Shown here in pieces: positions 1 to 6,868 of a stretch of 10,269 nt of DNA. Position 1 is the stretch's first letter; every line of letters begins with the position of its first letter. Made by a program: the position numbers and the translations under genes. The notes below the pieces were generated by a model. That model worked only from the letters and a program-made list of their open reading frames with translations. It was not told the DNA's origin and searched no databases. The stretch comes from Clostridium sp. CAG:510 (lineage in GTDB: Bacteria; Bacillota; Clostridia; Lachnospirales; Lachnospiraceae), in the NCBI GenBank assembly GCA_000434615.1, contig FR880847.1:183631-193899 (forward strand), in the 5' to 3' direction.

Positions 1-199
1 CCACAAGGTCATAGGCGGTGCTTCTCGTCTTGCTGTCGTTTCGCTCTAAATAAACCGGTGCATGCTCTGTCAGAAGCTCCCGGCACCGGCCGGTGTTTTT
101 CACATGCACCTTTTCCCGCCTGCCGTTTATCTCGGCATAGGCTATAAAACGGTTGGGCCTCTCTAAAAAGGTGCCCTCCACAATATCATGATACTTCAT
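1..199 (-). CDS. sfsA: SfsA family DNA/RNA nuclease-like protein, 5' part only
   Basis: Sugar fermentation stimulation protein A, named for a maltose-metabolism phenotype in E. coli; the family is linked to nucleic-acid binding or nuclease activity and its role in Clostridia is unsettled. Only the first 66 codons are present; the gene runs off the left edge. The visible N-terminus carries the family signature: an EGTFLERPNRFIAY segment (about residues 8-21), then a VHVKNTGRCRELL segment (about 31-43), as in SfsA proteins where an OB-like N-terminal domain leads to the conserved 'NTG' turn. The ATG at 197-199 lies inside the end of the 5'-nucleotidase gene; the two reading frames overlap by 14 bases, which suggests translational coupling. 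A GGAAAG stretch about ten bases upstream is the likely ribosome binding site. Family assignment is confident. Confidence 0.9.
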   Translation of the reverse strand, partial: MKYHDIVEGTFLERPNRFIAYAEINGRREKVHVKNTGRCRELLTEHAPVYLERNDSKTRSTAYDLV

Positions 200-1193
200 G
201 TATAACTCTTTCCATACTGTATATTTTGTCCGCCGCTGCCGGCACCCTTGCCGAAGGAACCACCTCCGCTGCGGGTCCTACATGCACCTGCTGGTCATCA
301 AAGAAAATCTGTGCCCCAAAGGCTGCCAGCACATCCCTTTTCGTCACTCCGCCCAGAAAGCATGCCTCATCTATCCGGACATTCCATGCCCGCAGGGTAC
401 GGATTACCCTCTCATGGGCAGGCGCACTTCTTGCCGTAACAAGTGCCGTCCTTATGGGCGACTCCCCCGGCGCGTATTCCTGCTGCCAGTCGGAAATGGT
501 ATGCAGAAACCTGGCAAAGGGACCGGCGCAGAGCGGAATGTCCGCCTTCTTTTTCTCACTGTTTTCAAATGCCTCCAGTCCTTCTTTCCTGAAAACATTC
601 TCTGCTTCATCGGAAAAAATAACCGCATCCGCATCAAAGGCTATCCTGATTTTGCCGTCCGAAGGACTTTCCTTATAGTGGTTTCCCTCCCCGCAGACAA
701 TACCGGCGGCAATGCCCGCCTCTATGGCAGCCCGCACATCCTCCTCACAGGCGGACAAAAACAAATCCGTCCTAAACGCGGCAAGGTACGGCGCCATGGG
801 GGCTCCGCTTGTAAAGAAGGACCGGGTGATATCCAGTCCGTAATGCTCTATGGAACGGAAAATCCGGAGGGAAATGTCCGGGCTGTTTTTCGACATGAGC
901 ACCACCTCCACCCGGTTGCCGGATACATGGCGCCCGGTGCCGCTTTCCTGCTCCTTGGCACATCCGCCTTTTTCCGATGTCCCGCCCATTCCGGCGGGAG
1001 TATTTAAGGACAACAGCGCTTTTATCAGAGAGAACCCCGGGCCGGGCTTTAAAATTTCTGTCTCGTGCTCCCGCTGGTACTTTGCATAGGCCTCCACGCC
1101 CTCTTCTTCAAAAATCCGGTTCTCCGTCCGCAAATCAAAAAGCGCTCTTGTGGAGATGCCGATAATCAGTCTGTTTTCCAAGCTGTATGCCAT
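186..1193 (-). CDS. cytosolic 5'-nucleotidase (cN-I / PF06189 family)
   Basis: Predicted to dephosphorylate nucleoside 5'-monophosphates in the cytoplasm (nucleotide salvage or turnover); substrate preference cannot be read from sequence. The 335-residue product starts MAYSLENRLIIGISTRALFD, the usual family N-terminus. Further hallmarks are VVLMSKNSPD (97-106), the FFTSG turn (126-130), a catalytic DxD in FDADAVIFSDE (D187, D189), TARSAPAHERV (253-263), FLGGVTKRDVL (279-289, K285) and the acidic FFDDQ (297-301, D299/D300). Together these form the HAD-like active site. I placed the start at 1193 because homology begins there; the frame is open to 1238, but the extra 15 residues are atypical. 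Residues about 66-92, just before the VVLMSKNSPD strand, form a Gly/Ser/Glu-rich insert that looks longer than normal for the family. The gene follows the DUF1653 gene by 51 bases and overlaps sfsA, so the three probably form one operon. Confidence 0.88.
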   Translation of the reverse strand: MAYSLENRLIIGISTRALFDLRTENRIFEEEGVEAYAKYQREHETEILKPGPGFSLIKALLSLNTPAGMGGTSEKGGCAKEQESGTGRHVSGNRVEVVLMSKNSPDISLRIFRSIEHYGLDITRSFFTSGAPMAPYLAAFRTDLFLSACEEDVRAAIEAGIAAGIVCGEGNHYKESPSDGKIRIAFDADAVIFSDEAENVFRKEGLEAFENSEKKKADIPLCAGPFARFLHTISDWQQEYAPGESPIRTALVTARSAPAHERVIRTLRAWNVRIDEACFLGGVTKRDVLAAFGAQIFFDDQQVHVGPAAEVVPSARVPAAADKIYSMERVIHEVS

Positions 1194-1244
1194 AGTCTTC
1201 ACCCATCCTTTCCACATCCATGGTGACGACCGGCACACTGCTGT

Positions 1245-1706
1245 TTATCGTAGCCGGCTACCCTCAAATTTCTTTTTGGTAAGCAGACAGTTCTTCAGAC
1301 TGTAATATCTGTCTTCTATCCTGCCCTCCGGCACCTCCACGTCACATGCCACCGCCATGGTGTTAATCATGTCATCCGTGATCCGGTGCTTTAAGGCGGA
1401 TAAAATATTCAGTCTGTCCTCGCAGTTATCAGCGTCCAGAAACTCCAACACCATAGGATCCAATGTCATTTCTTCCGGTTCCTGCAATTCAAACCGGTGC
1501 TCCTGCGCGGCATCGGGATATTTTCCCTTATCAAGCACCGCACAGAAATCGGCAAGCGGTCTGGCATAGACCTTTCCTTCCCCGTAAAGAGCCTGATAGA
1601 TTACCAGCTCCTCGCCCGTTTCCGAATGCTCTGCCACCGTCATCACCTGGTATAAATTGCCCTTAAAATGTTTGTAAACTTCATTTGCTTTGGGAATACG
1701 AACCAT
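1245..1706 (-). CDS. DUF1653 domain protein
   Basis: A 153-residue cytosolic protein of unknown function. Residues about 9-57 match DUF1653 (PF07866): a YKHFKGNLYQVM opening, a central GEELVIYQALYGEGKVYARPL block and the closing F of 'ADF'. DUF1653 is a small beta-rich fold often found alone. The remaining ~95 residues are acidic then basic (the end is KKKFEGSRLR) and probably helical; I do not recognise them. The ATG at 1704-1706 is chosen over an in-frame ATG 24 bases upstream because an AGGAG (1712-1716) sits five bases before it and the conserved domain begins right after it; the upstream ATG would also lie at the predicted transcription start. This is the first gene of the putative DUF1653 - 5'-nucleotidase - sfsA operon. 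Confidence 0.85.
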   Translation of the reverse strand: MVRIPKANEVYKHFKGNLYQVMTVAEHSETGEELVIYQALYGEGKVYARPLADFCAVLDKGKYPDAAQEHRFELQEPEEMTLDPMVLEFLDADNCEDRLNILSALKHRITDDMINTMAVACDVEVPEGRIEDRYYSLKNCLLTKKKFEGSRLR

Positions 1707-1736
1707 AATTTCTCCTCTCATTTCAGGCATTCTTCC

Positions 1737-1766
1737 ATTATAGTCCCCGTCCCGCGATAATGCTAA
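1737..1766 (-). promoter_or_regulatory. putative sigma-A promoter of the DUF1653-nucleotidase-sfsA operon
   Basis: On the minus strand, TTAGCA (1761-1766) is followed after 18 bases by a perfect TATAAT (1737-1742). The -35 matches the TTGACA consensus at four of six positions. It lies in the 60-base gap between the 123-residue membrane protein gene and the DUF1653 gene, directly after the former's stop codon. Transcription would begin near 1730 and leave a leader of about 25 bases with the AGGAG site. Read by eye only. Confidence 0.55.
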
Positions 1767-2138
1767 TCAGGAAATTGAAAAGGTAAACGAAATCTCTTCC
1801 TTTTGAAAAGCTTCCTCTTCCATCGCTTTCTGCAAAAGTTCCTGCATAAGCGCCTCTTTTTCCTCCTCCGCAAGCCCTGCCAGCCTGCGATGGTGAAGAA
1901 ATACCGTGTATTCCCTTCTGCCGTCCTCGTAGGTGACACGGTTGCACATAACACCGCTGTCGGGGTAACCTGTTTTATTTAAATATTCTCTTACATCCTC
2001 TACATACTGCTGCTCCAGCACCGCATAGTGCTCTTCTTTCGCGCGCTCACTGCTCTCGCTTTTCACAATGCCCGCCGCTGACAGCCATACCGTCAGAATA
2101 AGTAAAACCGTAACTCCTGCAAATACTGTATTTTTCAT
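1767..2138 (-). CDS. small membrane-anchored or secreted protein of unknown function
   Basis: A 123-residue protein I do not recognise. Residues about 4-24 (FAGVTVLLILTVWLSAAGIV) form one hydrophobic segment after a short charged start, i.e. an uncleaved anchor or signal peptide. There is no lipobox cysteine. The rest would be outside the cell: a charged, probably helical part (residues 27-53), a strand-like TYEDGRREYTVFLHH region, a Glu/Lys-rich helix and a beta-like end (EISFTFSIS). The start at 2138 has AGGAA (2144-2148) five bases upstream. The same frame is open much further upstream, but that extension overlaps the preceding gene and carries no suitable ribosome binding site. It follows the 293-residue membrane protein gene by 125 bases and is the last gene of the two-component module, so a role in sensing or in the regulated response is inferred. 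Confidence 0.75.
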   Translation of the reverse strand: MKNTVFAGVTVLLILTVWLSAAGIVKSESSERAKEEHYAVLEQQYVEDVREYLNKTGYPDSGVMCNRVTYEDGRREYTVFLHHRRLAGLAEEEKEALMQELLQKAMEEEAFQKEEISFTFSIS

Positions 2139-2263
2139 AACTGTTCCTGCCTTTCTTCCTGAAAACCTCTGCTTTCCGCAGCGGATTTCTGTAAGTTTCT
2201 CTCGCTCTTTCTCTCGCCTTCTGAAGCAAGGATAGCAGAAACGGTGTCCCATAAATGACACTT

Positions 2264-3145
2264 TTAATCTATTTCTATCTGGTATTTGTCGTAGAAGTAA
2301 TCCACAATTCTCTGGTAGCCCCATTCCTGGGTGGCGGCACCGTCTTCCAGAGCCACCGTCATTGGTACAAAGCCCCAGCGCAGCCCGGATATACCCATAT
2401 TGGTATTCTGGCATACGGTGTGGTACACCGCATATTCGCCTCTTTCGTAACCCATCATAATCAGAAGTTCACTCTGGGTATTGTCCGTCAGTACATCATA
2501 TCCCTCCGATTCAAAATACTTGCCGGCGTTCTCCGTAAACTGATCGTTTAAGTATGCCACAACCTCCTTATCGTCGGAGTCCACCTGCTCCACATATTCG
2601 GAAGCCTCGGCGCAGTAAATTTCCGCCTGATAAATAATATAGTCCGAAGCATCCACCCGGAAGGTAAAATCAAAGGTCGCGTTGTCGCTGAACCGGATAC
2701 AGAAAAAAGCCATGTCCGTATCCTCGGAAGAGGCATCGCTGACGTTGTAATAATCCACATAAACAATATTATGCTCTAAATCATAGGCGCTGATATCGGG
2801 CAGCAGTTTACAGGAAATGGCAATGCCGATGGCTTCCTTTACACCGCCGAAAACCTCACCCGTGTTTAATTCTGTCTCACTTAAGGACATGGTTTTCTGC
2901 AGACCGTTGGTATTTACCAGCGCAGCCATCATGCTCTGCACCTTTTCTCCGGCATTGCTTTCGACGGGTGCACGGAATGAAAAGCCTTCTCTTTCCACCG
3001 CGTGGGCTTCCCTCATATCCTTATTATCCGAAAAATTGCTGTAGGCAAAGGGGGCAAGATACGTGGACAACGCTAAAATGAGCATCAGAAGAATGCTGAT
3101 ACTGTAGTCAAGGATGCTGCCGTTTTTCTCATTTTTCTGTTTCAT
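2264..3145 (-). CDS. membrane-anchored extracytoplasmic protein encoded with a two-component system
   Basis: A 293-residue protein of unknown family. Its topology is clear: a basic N-terminus (MKQKNEKNG), one membrane segment at about residues 12-34 (SISILLMLILALSTYLAPFA within it), then about 255 acidic, Tyr- and Asp-rich residues that would be outside the cell. No catalytic motif is evident. The gene overlaps the end of the sensor kinase gene by 17 bases. A consensus AAAGGAGGTG ribosome binding site lies inside the last kinase codons, six bases (after GGAGG) before the ATG. Such tight coupling suggests the protein works with the kinase, as a sensing partner or modulator comparable in arrangement, not in sequence, to YycH/YycI with WalK. 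It could equally be an effector of the regulated response. Existence of the gene is well supported; function is open. Confidence 0.82.
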   Translation of the reverse strand: MKQKNEKNGSILDYSISILLMLILALSTYLAPFAYSNFSDNKDMREAHAVEREGFSFRAPVESNAGEKVQSMMAALVNTNGLQKTMSLSETELNTGEVFGGVKEAIGIAISCKLLPDISAYDLEHNIVYVDYYNVSDASSEDTDMAFFCIRFSDNATFDFTFRVDASDYIIYQAEIYCAEASEYVEQVDSDDKEVVAYLNDQFTENAGKYFESEGYDVLTDNTQSELLIMMGYERGEYAVYHTVCQNTNMGISGLRWGFVPMTVALEDGAATQEWGYQRIVDYFYDKYQIEID

Positions 3146-4553
3146 GCAGCACCTCCTTTCCCGGGAACGTCAGGGTGATGCAGGTACCTTCCCCCATTTT
3201 ACTCTCAATCTTCCACTCCGCCTTATGAAGCGCCACAATACGGCTGCATAAGGTCAGCCCCAGACCGGCGCCGCCCTCCTTACGGGAGCGGGATTTGTCC
3301 ACCATGTAAAAGGCCTCCGTAACCTTATGGAGCTCCTCTTCCGGCATACCGCAGCCATTATCGCAGACAGCAAACCGGTACCCTTCCTCCTCCGTTCTTC
3401 CTGTTATGGTGATTTTTCCTTTAGGAGAAAGCGCCTTTCTGGCATTGTCCACCAGATTAACAAACAGGGATAGAAGTAAATCCTTTTCCCCGTAAACCGT
3501 ACCTTCTTCCACATCGGTATACAGGGTAATTTCCTTATCGGAAAGACTCTTCGCCGTAATCCGCTCCGCTTCCGCTATAAGCATCCGGGCAGAATGCGGC
3601 GTATATGAAATCTTTTCATTCTGGGTCACAATCAGGTCAAGCAGCTTAAAAGAAAGGCTTTCCAGACGCTTGCCCTGGGAATAAATGTAATTGGCTGCCT
3701 CCACTGTTTCCTCCTTGTCAAGATCCATGGTGCGCAGCATGTCCGCATATCCGACAATGGAGGTCAGCGGCGTTTTCAATTCATGTGCAAAGGAAGCGGT
3801 AAAATCCTCCTGCTTGCGGGCATTGTCCTTCAGTTCATCCATCTTCTGGATCAGGTTGTCCGCCATAATGTTAAAATCCTGAGCCAGAGTACCGATTTCA
3901 TCCTCACTGTAAACCTCCGCACGGGTGCCGTAATCCCCCGCTGCGAAACGCTTTGTAGTGTCGGAAAGGCTCGCCACCGACCGGGTTAAAAAACGGGACA
4001 CAATAAAAATAACCACACCCGTCACTGCAACCAGACAAAGCATAATCACCCGGTACTGGCTGTAAAAGCTGTTCCGTTCCTCGTACAAATCGGTAATGTC
4101 CTTGGCGCTTTCCAGATAATAGTTTCTGCCGCCAATCACACTTTTACAGATAAAAATCAGATATTTTTTTCCGTCGTTTTCCAACACCTGATACACACAG
4201 TCCGCATCCGTCAGTTTTTCAATCAGACCGTTTTCCAGACGAAGCTCCTGATTTTCGTAAACCAGGTACCTGCCGTCACGGTAAAGCTTGTAGGAATATT
4301 CATTTTTGTCTAAGTTGTTCACCACCGATTCCGTCAGCGCCCTGACGATTTTTTCCGTCCGGTAATTTTCCGAAATGGAGTTCATGTTTACCTCAAAGGC
4401 AAACTGGAACATACGGTTTTCCCGGTTGCCCTCCTCTATTTCCTTGTTTAAGGAATTGCGGAAGGTCTGGGAAATCAGCCAGATACCGAACACACTGAAA
4501 ACCATGGTGATAATAGCCGTAAAAGCAAAAAATATTTTCCAGAAAAATTTCAT
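3129..4553 (-). CDS. HAMP-containing sensor histidine kinase
   Basis: A 474-residue membrane sensor kinase that would phosphorylate the adjacent response regulator. Order of parts: membrane segment 1 (about 4-28), extracellular sensor region (about 30-166, with no recognised ligand fold), membrane segment 2 (about 168-187), HAMP linker (about 188-240), HisKA dimerisation domain with FAHELKTPLTSIVGY (phospho-acceptor H257), and HATPase_c domain. The ATPase boxes are intact: N box NLVDNARKAL (N366, N370), G1 box CDNGCGMP (D398), F-box region FYMVDKSRSR, and G2 box GGAGLGLTL (427-435). The start ATG is at 4551-4553; the only good AGGAG is about 12 bases upstream, longer than ideal. It follows the regulator gene by 33 bases and overlaps the next gene by 17. 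The signal sensed is unknown. Confidence 0.95.
   Translation of the reverse strand: MKFFWKIFFAFTAIITMVFSVFGIWLISQTFRNSLNKEIEEGNRENRMFQFAFEVNMNSISENYRTEKIVRALTESVVNNLDKNEYSYKLYRDGRYLVYENQELRLENGLIEKLTDADCVYQVLENDGKKYLIFICKSVIGGRNYYLESAKDITDLYEERNSFYSQYRVIMLCLVAVTGVVIFIVSRFLTRSVASLSDTTKRFAAGDYGTRAEVYSEDEIGTLAQDFNIMADNLIQKMDELKDNARKQEDFTASFAHELKTPLTSIVGYADMLRTMDLDKEETVEAANYIYSQGKRLESLSFKLLDLIVTQNEKISYTPHSARMLIAEAERITAKSLSDKEITLYTDVEEGTVYGEKDLLLSLFVNLVDNARKALSPKGKITITGRTEEEGYRFAVCDNGCGMPEEELHKVTEAFYMVDKSRSRKEGGAGLGLTLCSRIVALHKAEWKIESKMGEGTCITLTFPGKEVLHETEK
3150..3159 (-). promoter_or_regulatory. consensus ribosome binding site inside the sensor kinase 3' end
   Basis: AAAGGAGGTG on the minus strand is nearly full complementarity to the 16S rRNA tail. 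It lies within the last kinase codons and fixes the start of the 293-residue protein at 3145. It suggests that protein is made at a level at least equal to the kinase. Confidence 0.8.
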
Positions 4554-4586
4554 AAATGAAAATAGCTCCTCATTTTGCGGCGCAGG

Positions 4587-5240
4587 CTATGCCTCCAGGC
4601 GGTAACCCACTTTGTAGACAGCTACGATTTTATTTTCCCAGTGCAGCTTTCTCTTCAGGCGCTGCACATGCAGATCCACCGTTCTGCTTTCTCCCATATC
4701 CTCCCCTTCCCAGACGCTTTCGTAAATCACGTCCCGGTACAGGGCAATGTTTTTGTTGCGGATAAACAAAAGAAGCAGTTCAAATTCCTTTAAGGTAAGA
4801 ATAACCTGCTGCCCGTTCTGCATTACGGTACGGGACTCCGTATCCACCTCAATGTCCAGAATTTTAATGATTTTTTCCGCCTTGTTGTACCGCCGGAGCA
4901 CCGTTTCCACGCGTGCCAGCAGCTCTACAATCTCAAAGGGCTTGGAAATATAATCGTCCGCACCTTTTTTTAATCCTTTTACCTTGTTTTCCACCGTACC
5001 CATCGCCGTAATAAAAATAACCGGTGTGTTCAGGGTCTGGGCATATTCCAGAAGCTCATAGCCGTTAATCTTGGGAAGCATGATGTCTAAAAGAAACAGA
5101 TCAAACTTCTCCGCCGCCATCATGTCCGCGGCCTCCTGCCCGTCAAATGCACATTTACACTGATATCCCGCCTTTGTCAGATTCATGCGAATCAGATTGT
5201 TGATGGGCTCCTCATCCTCCACGATTAAAATTTTTATCAT
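4587..5240 (-). CDS. OmpR/PhoB-family response regulator
   Basis: A 217-residue cytoplasmic DNA-binding regulator, the cognate partner of the kinase encoded 33 bases downstream. The receiver domain (about 1-115) has the acidic pocket ILIVEDEE (E8/D9), the phospho-acceptor D52 in LLDIMLP, the switch threonine T78 in FITAM and the invariant K100 in YISKPF. The C-terminal winged helix (about 122-217) shows the family pattern LTLKEFELLLLFIRN, VWEGEDMGESRTVDLHVQRL (recognition region) and the ending YKVGYRLEA. All key residues are present, so it should be active. The site upstream of the ATG is weak (AGGTG about ten bases away). No clear promoter lies in the 49 bases after holA, so it may be transcribed with holA. 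The target genes are unknown; its own operon is the obvious first candidate. Confidence 0.95.
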   Translation of the reverse strand: MIKILIVEDEEPINNLIRMNLTKAGYQCKCAFDGQEAADMMAAEKFDLFLLDIMLPKINGYELLEYAQTLNTPVIFITAMGTVENKVKGLKKGADDYISKPFEIVELLARVETVLRRYNKAEKIIKILDIEVDTESRTVMQNGQQVILTLKEFELLLLFIRNKNIALYRDVIYESVWEGEDMGESRTVDLHVQRLKRKLHWENKIVAVYKVGYRLEA

Positions 5241-5289
5241 TTCGTCACCGCACCTTTCTGCCGCCTGCCGCCGTTTTCCCTATTCCGGC

Positions 5290-6273
5290 TTACAAAACGG
5301 ATAAAATCAGCATTTCCACACTGACCGTATCCTTCAGCCTGCCGGTTTTGACCGCTTCTTCCGCTTCCACGCATTTTACCACGGCAGCTTTTAATTCTCT
5401 TTCCTTAAACCGGGACGCCTGCGTCACATTCTTACCCGCAATAAAAGGGGGCAGCCCGATTTTTTCTCCGATTCTTTTATTGTCAAAGCCCTTGCCCTTC
5501 AGCTGCTTCACCTGCAGAAGCAGATTCATCTGTCTGGCAATCAAAAATAAAATCCGCATGGGAGGTTCTTTTAACGCCAGCAAATCGTAATACAAAAGCA
5601 ATGCTTTCTTCGTCTGTTTTTCCGAAATGGCTGTCACCATATCAAAAATGTGGTTGGTAATGTTTACCACGCATATGCTGTCCACATCTTCTTTTTCAAT
5701 CACTTCTTTATCCATGCAGTAGCAGCTCAGCTTCTCTAACTCCGTGCGGATGTTTTCCATATCGGTGCCGACTTTTTCCAGAAAATACTCCAGCGTATTC
5801 TCCGTAATTTTCTTGCCGTCCTGCTTTAACACCCCGGCCGCCCAGCGCTTTAAGGTCTGCTCGTCCTGCTGTTTCATTTCACAGACATAACCGGTCTGCT
5901 GCACCTGCTTAAAGAGCCTGCTTCTCTTGTCAACCTCGCTTTCGCAGAACACAAAATAGGTCTGGGAGCCGCTGTCCTTTAAGCCCGCAATGTACTCCGC
6001 CAGCTTTTCCCCGCCGCTCTTAAAAAGCCCTGTGCCGTCCATGACGATAACCCGCCTGTCCGCAAAAAAAGGCATGGTCTCCGCCACATCAATGACTTCT
6101 CCCACATTGACATCCTTGCCCTCAAAGCAGTTCATGTTCATGGCATCCCCATCGCCCAGAAGCGCCTTTTTCAGCCTGTCCCTGTACTGCCTGCGAAGGT
6201 ATGCTTCCTCTCCGTACAAAAGATATGCCTGCTTAAATTGTCCGCTTCGTAAGTCCTCGTTAATCCTCTGCAC
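5290..6273 (-). CDS. holA: DNA polymerase III, delta subunit (clamp loader)
   Basis: HolA opens the beta sliding clamp as part of the delta/tau-gamma/delta-prime clamp loader at the replication fork. The 327-residue length is normal for the family. Signs of HolA are the N-terminal AYLLYGEEAYLRRQ (with no GKT P-loop, as expected for delta, which does not hydrolyse ATP), the MPFFADRRVIVMDGTGLF beta strand region (about 67-84), the YFVFCESEVDKRSRLFK strand (about 105-121), and the C-terminal collar with FLIARQMNLLLQVKQLKGKG followed by a helix-rich end. The start is GTG (6271-6273): an in-frame TAA lies six codons upstream, with no ATG between, and a purine-rich AGGAAGGGCGGCGG stretch provides the binding site. 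In related Clostridia holA usually follows comEC; here the upstream neighbour is the STAND gene and the downstream neighbour is a two-component system. Confidence 0.94.
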   Translation of the reverse strand: MQRINEDLRSGQFKQAYLLYGEEAYLRRQYRDRLKKALLGDGDAMNMNCFEGKDVNVGEVIDVAETMPFFADRRVIVMDGTGLFKSGGEKLAEYIAGLKDSGSQTYFVFCESEVDKRSRLFKQVQQTGYVCEMKQQDEQTLKRWAAGVLKQDGKKITENTLEYFLEKVGTDMENIRTELEKLSCYCMDKEVIEKEDVDSICVVNITNHIFDMVTAISEKQTKKALLLYYDLLALKEPPMRILFLIARQMNLLLQVKQLKGKGFDNKRIGEKIGLPPFIAGKNVTQASRFKERELKAAVVKCVEAEEAVKTGRLKDTVSVEMLILSVL

Positions 6274-6424
6274 GTTTCCGCCGCCCTTCCTTTACCGGTT
6301 GTTGTTTTCTTCAAATTCTCTGTTTGTTTCCTGCAATATAAAAAAATCTGCCATAACAAAACTGCCGTCACTGCAAATTTCATTATAACAGATTTCATGG
6401 GTAAGCTCTACTTTTTTCTGGAAT
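6274..6424 (-). other. 151-base intergenic leader upstream of holA
   Basis: The longest gene-free stretch in the window. It contains the extended -10 promoter described separately and then an AT-rich leader of about 100 bases, with a run of seven T residues and two GGCAG direct repeats 18 bases apart (start to start) but no GC-rich hairpin, so I see no terminator for the upstream STAND gene and no recognisable riboswitch. A short frame starting at 6398 would give a hydrophobic peptide, but it runs on into holA in another frame and is not accepted as a gene. Confidence 0.5.
6382..6390 (-). promoter_or_regulatory. putative extended -10 promoter of holA
   Basis: TGTTATAAT on the minus strand is a perfect extended -10 element (TGnTATAAT). 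No good -35 is seen 17 bases upstream, which is tolerated with an extended -10. Transcription would start near 6375 and leave an untranslated leader of about 100 bases before the GTG of holA. Confidence 0.5.
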
Positions 6425-6868
6425 TTATCTCCCGGAAAGTTCGCTTAAGCGCTTTCTTACCTTTATTGTTTTTTCACTCCTATCGGAATAAATCCTTTCA
6501 AAAACCGGACATGCCTTCTGCAAATAGAACATTTCCTTCTCGGTATCATTCTTCAGTCTGTAAAACCGTGCCAGATTGTATGCCGGTTCTGCCATGGTAA
6601 GATCGTCATTATCCATGCAGGTTTCATAGGATTCCTTTAAGCATTCATATGCTTTATCCGGCTTTTTCCACTCAATATACATATGTCCCATATTGTTCAG
6701 AATACGGCATCTTTCCATCACATATTCTTTGTGGACCGTCGTAAATTCCAGTGCGATTTTATGATTTGCCTCCGCTTCCTCAAACAGCCTCAGTTTTCCC
6801 TGCCCGAGAGCCAGCTCCTCACATTCCATGATATAATTGAGATGCTCACGTCCGAAATAATATCCTGC
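6425..6868 (-). pseudogene. cut-off TPR tail of the STAND NTPase gene, beyond an in-frame stop
   Basis: Immediately after the TAA at 6869-6871 the same frame stays open for 147 codons and ends at a TAA at 6425-6427. The sequence continues the TPR pattern of the upstream protein: helix pairs around LGQGKLRLFEEAEANHKIAL, ILNNMGHMYIEWKKPDKAYE and AYNLARFYRLKNDTEKEMFY, each with the small and aromatic residues spaced as in TPR units. No frameshift is involved; one sense codon has become TAA. The first ATG after the stop is at 6827-6829, with no ribosome binding site in front of it, so independent translation looks unlikely. Intact length would have been 976 residues. The stop could be a true inactivating or truncating mutation, a phase-variable or read-through position, or a sequencing error. 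Confidence 0.8.

Noticed and set aside
198..1007. Long plus-strand open frame of 269 codons opposite the 5'-nucleotidase gene
   Set aside because: It is antisense to a clearly recognised gene, is rich in Cys, Arg and Gly without domain pattern, and has no neighbours on its strand. High GC explains its length.
1767..2411. N-terminal extension of the 123-residue membrane protein to over 200 residues
   Set aside because: The extension overlaps the 293-residue protein gene, reads as low-quality Arg/Cys-rich sequence, and would bury the hydrophobic signal segment. AGGAA before the ATG at 2138 favours the short form.
6171..6398. 75-codon minus-strand frame starting in the holA leader with a hydrophobic start (MKFAVTAVLLWQIFLYC)
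   Set aside because: It overlaps holA for 103 bases in a different frame, loses any pattern after residue 22, and starts inside or next to the predicted -10 element with no good ribosome binding site.
6442..6451. Palindrome CGCTTAAGCG with partial GAAAG/CTTTC flanks near the end of the STAND frame
   Set aside because: It lies inside codons of the TPR tail and is not followed by a T-run on the minus strand, so it is not a convincing terminator.
6827..6829. Independent restart of the TPR tail at this ATG
   Set aside because: The upstream bases (CTCAATTATATC) contain no ribosome binding site, and TPR sequence already begins before this codon, so it is an internal Met of the interrupted gene.
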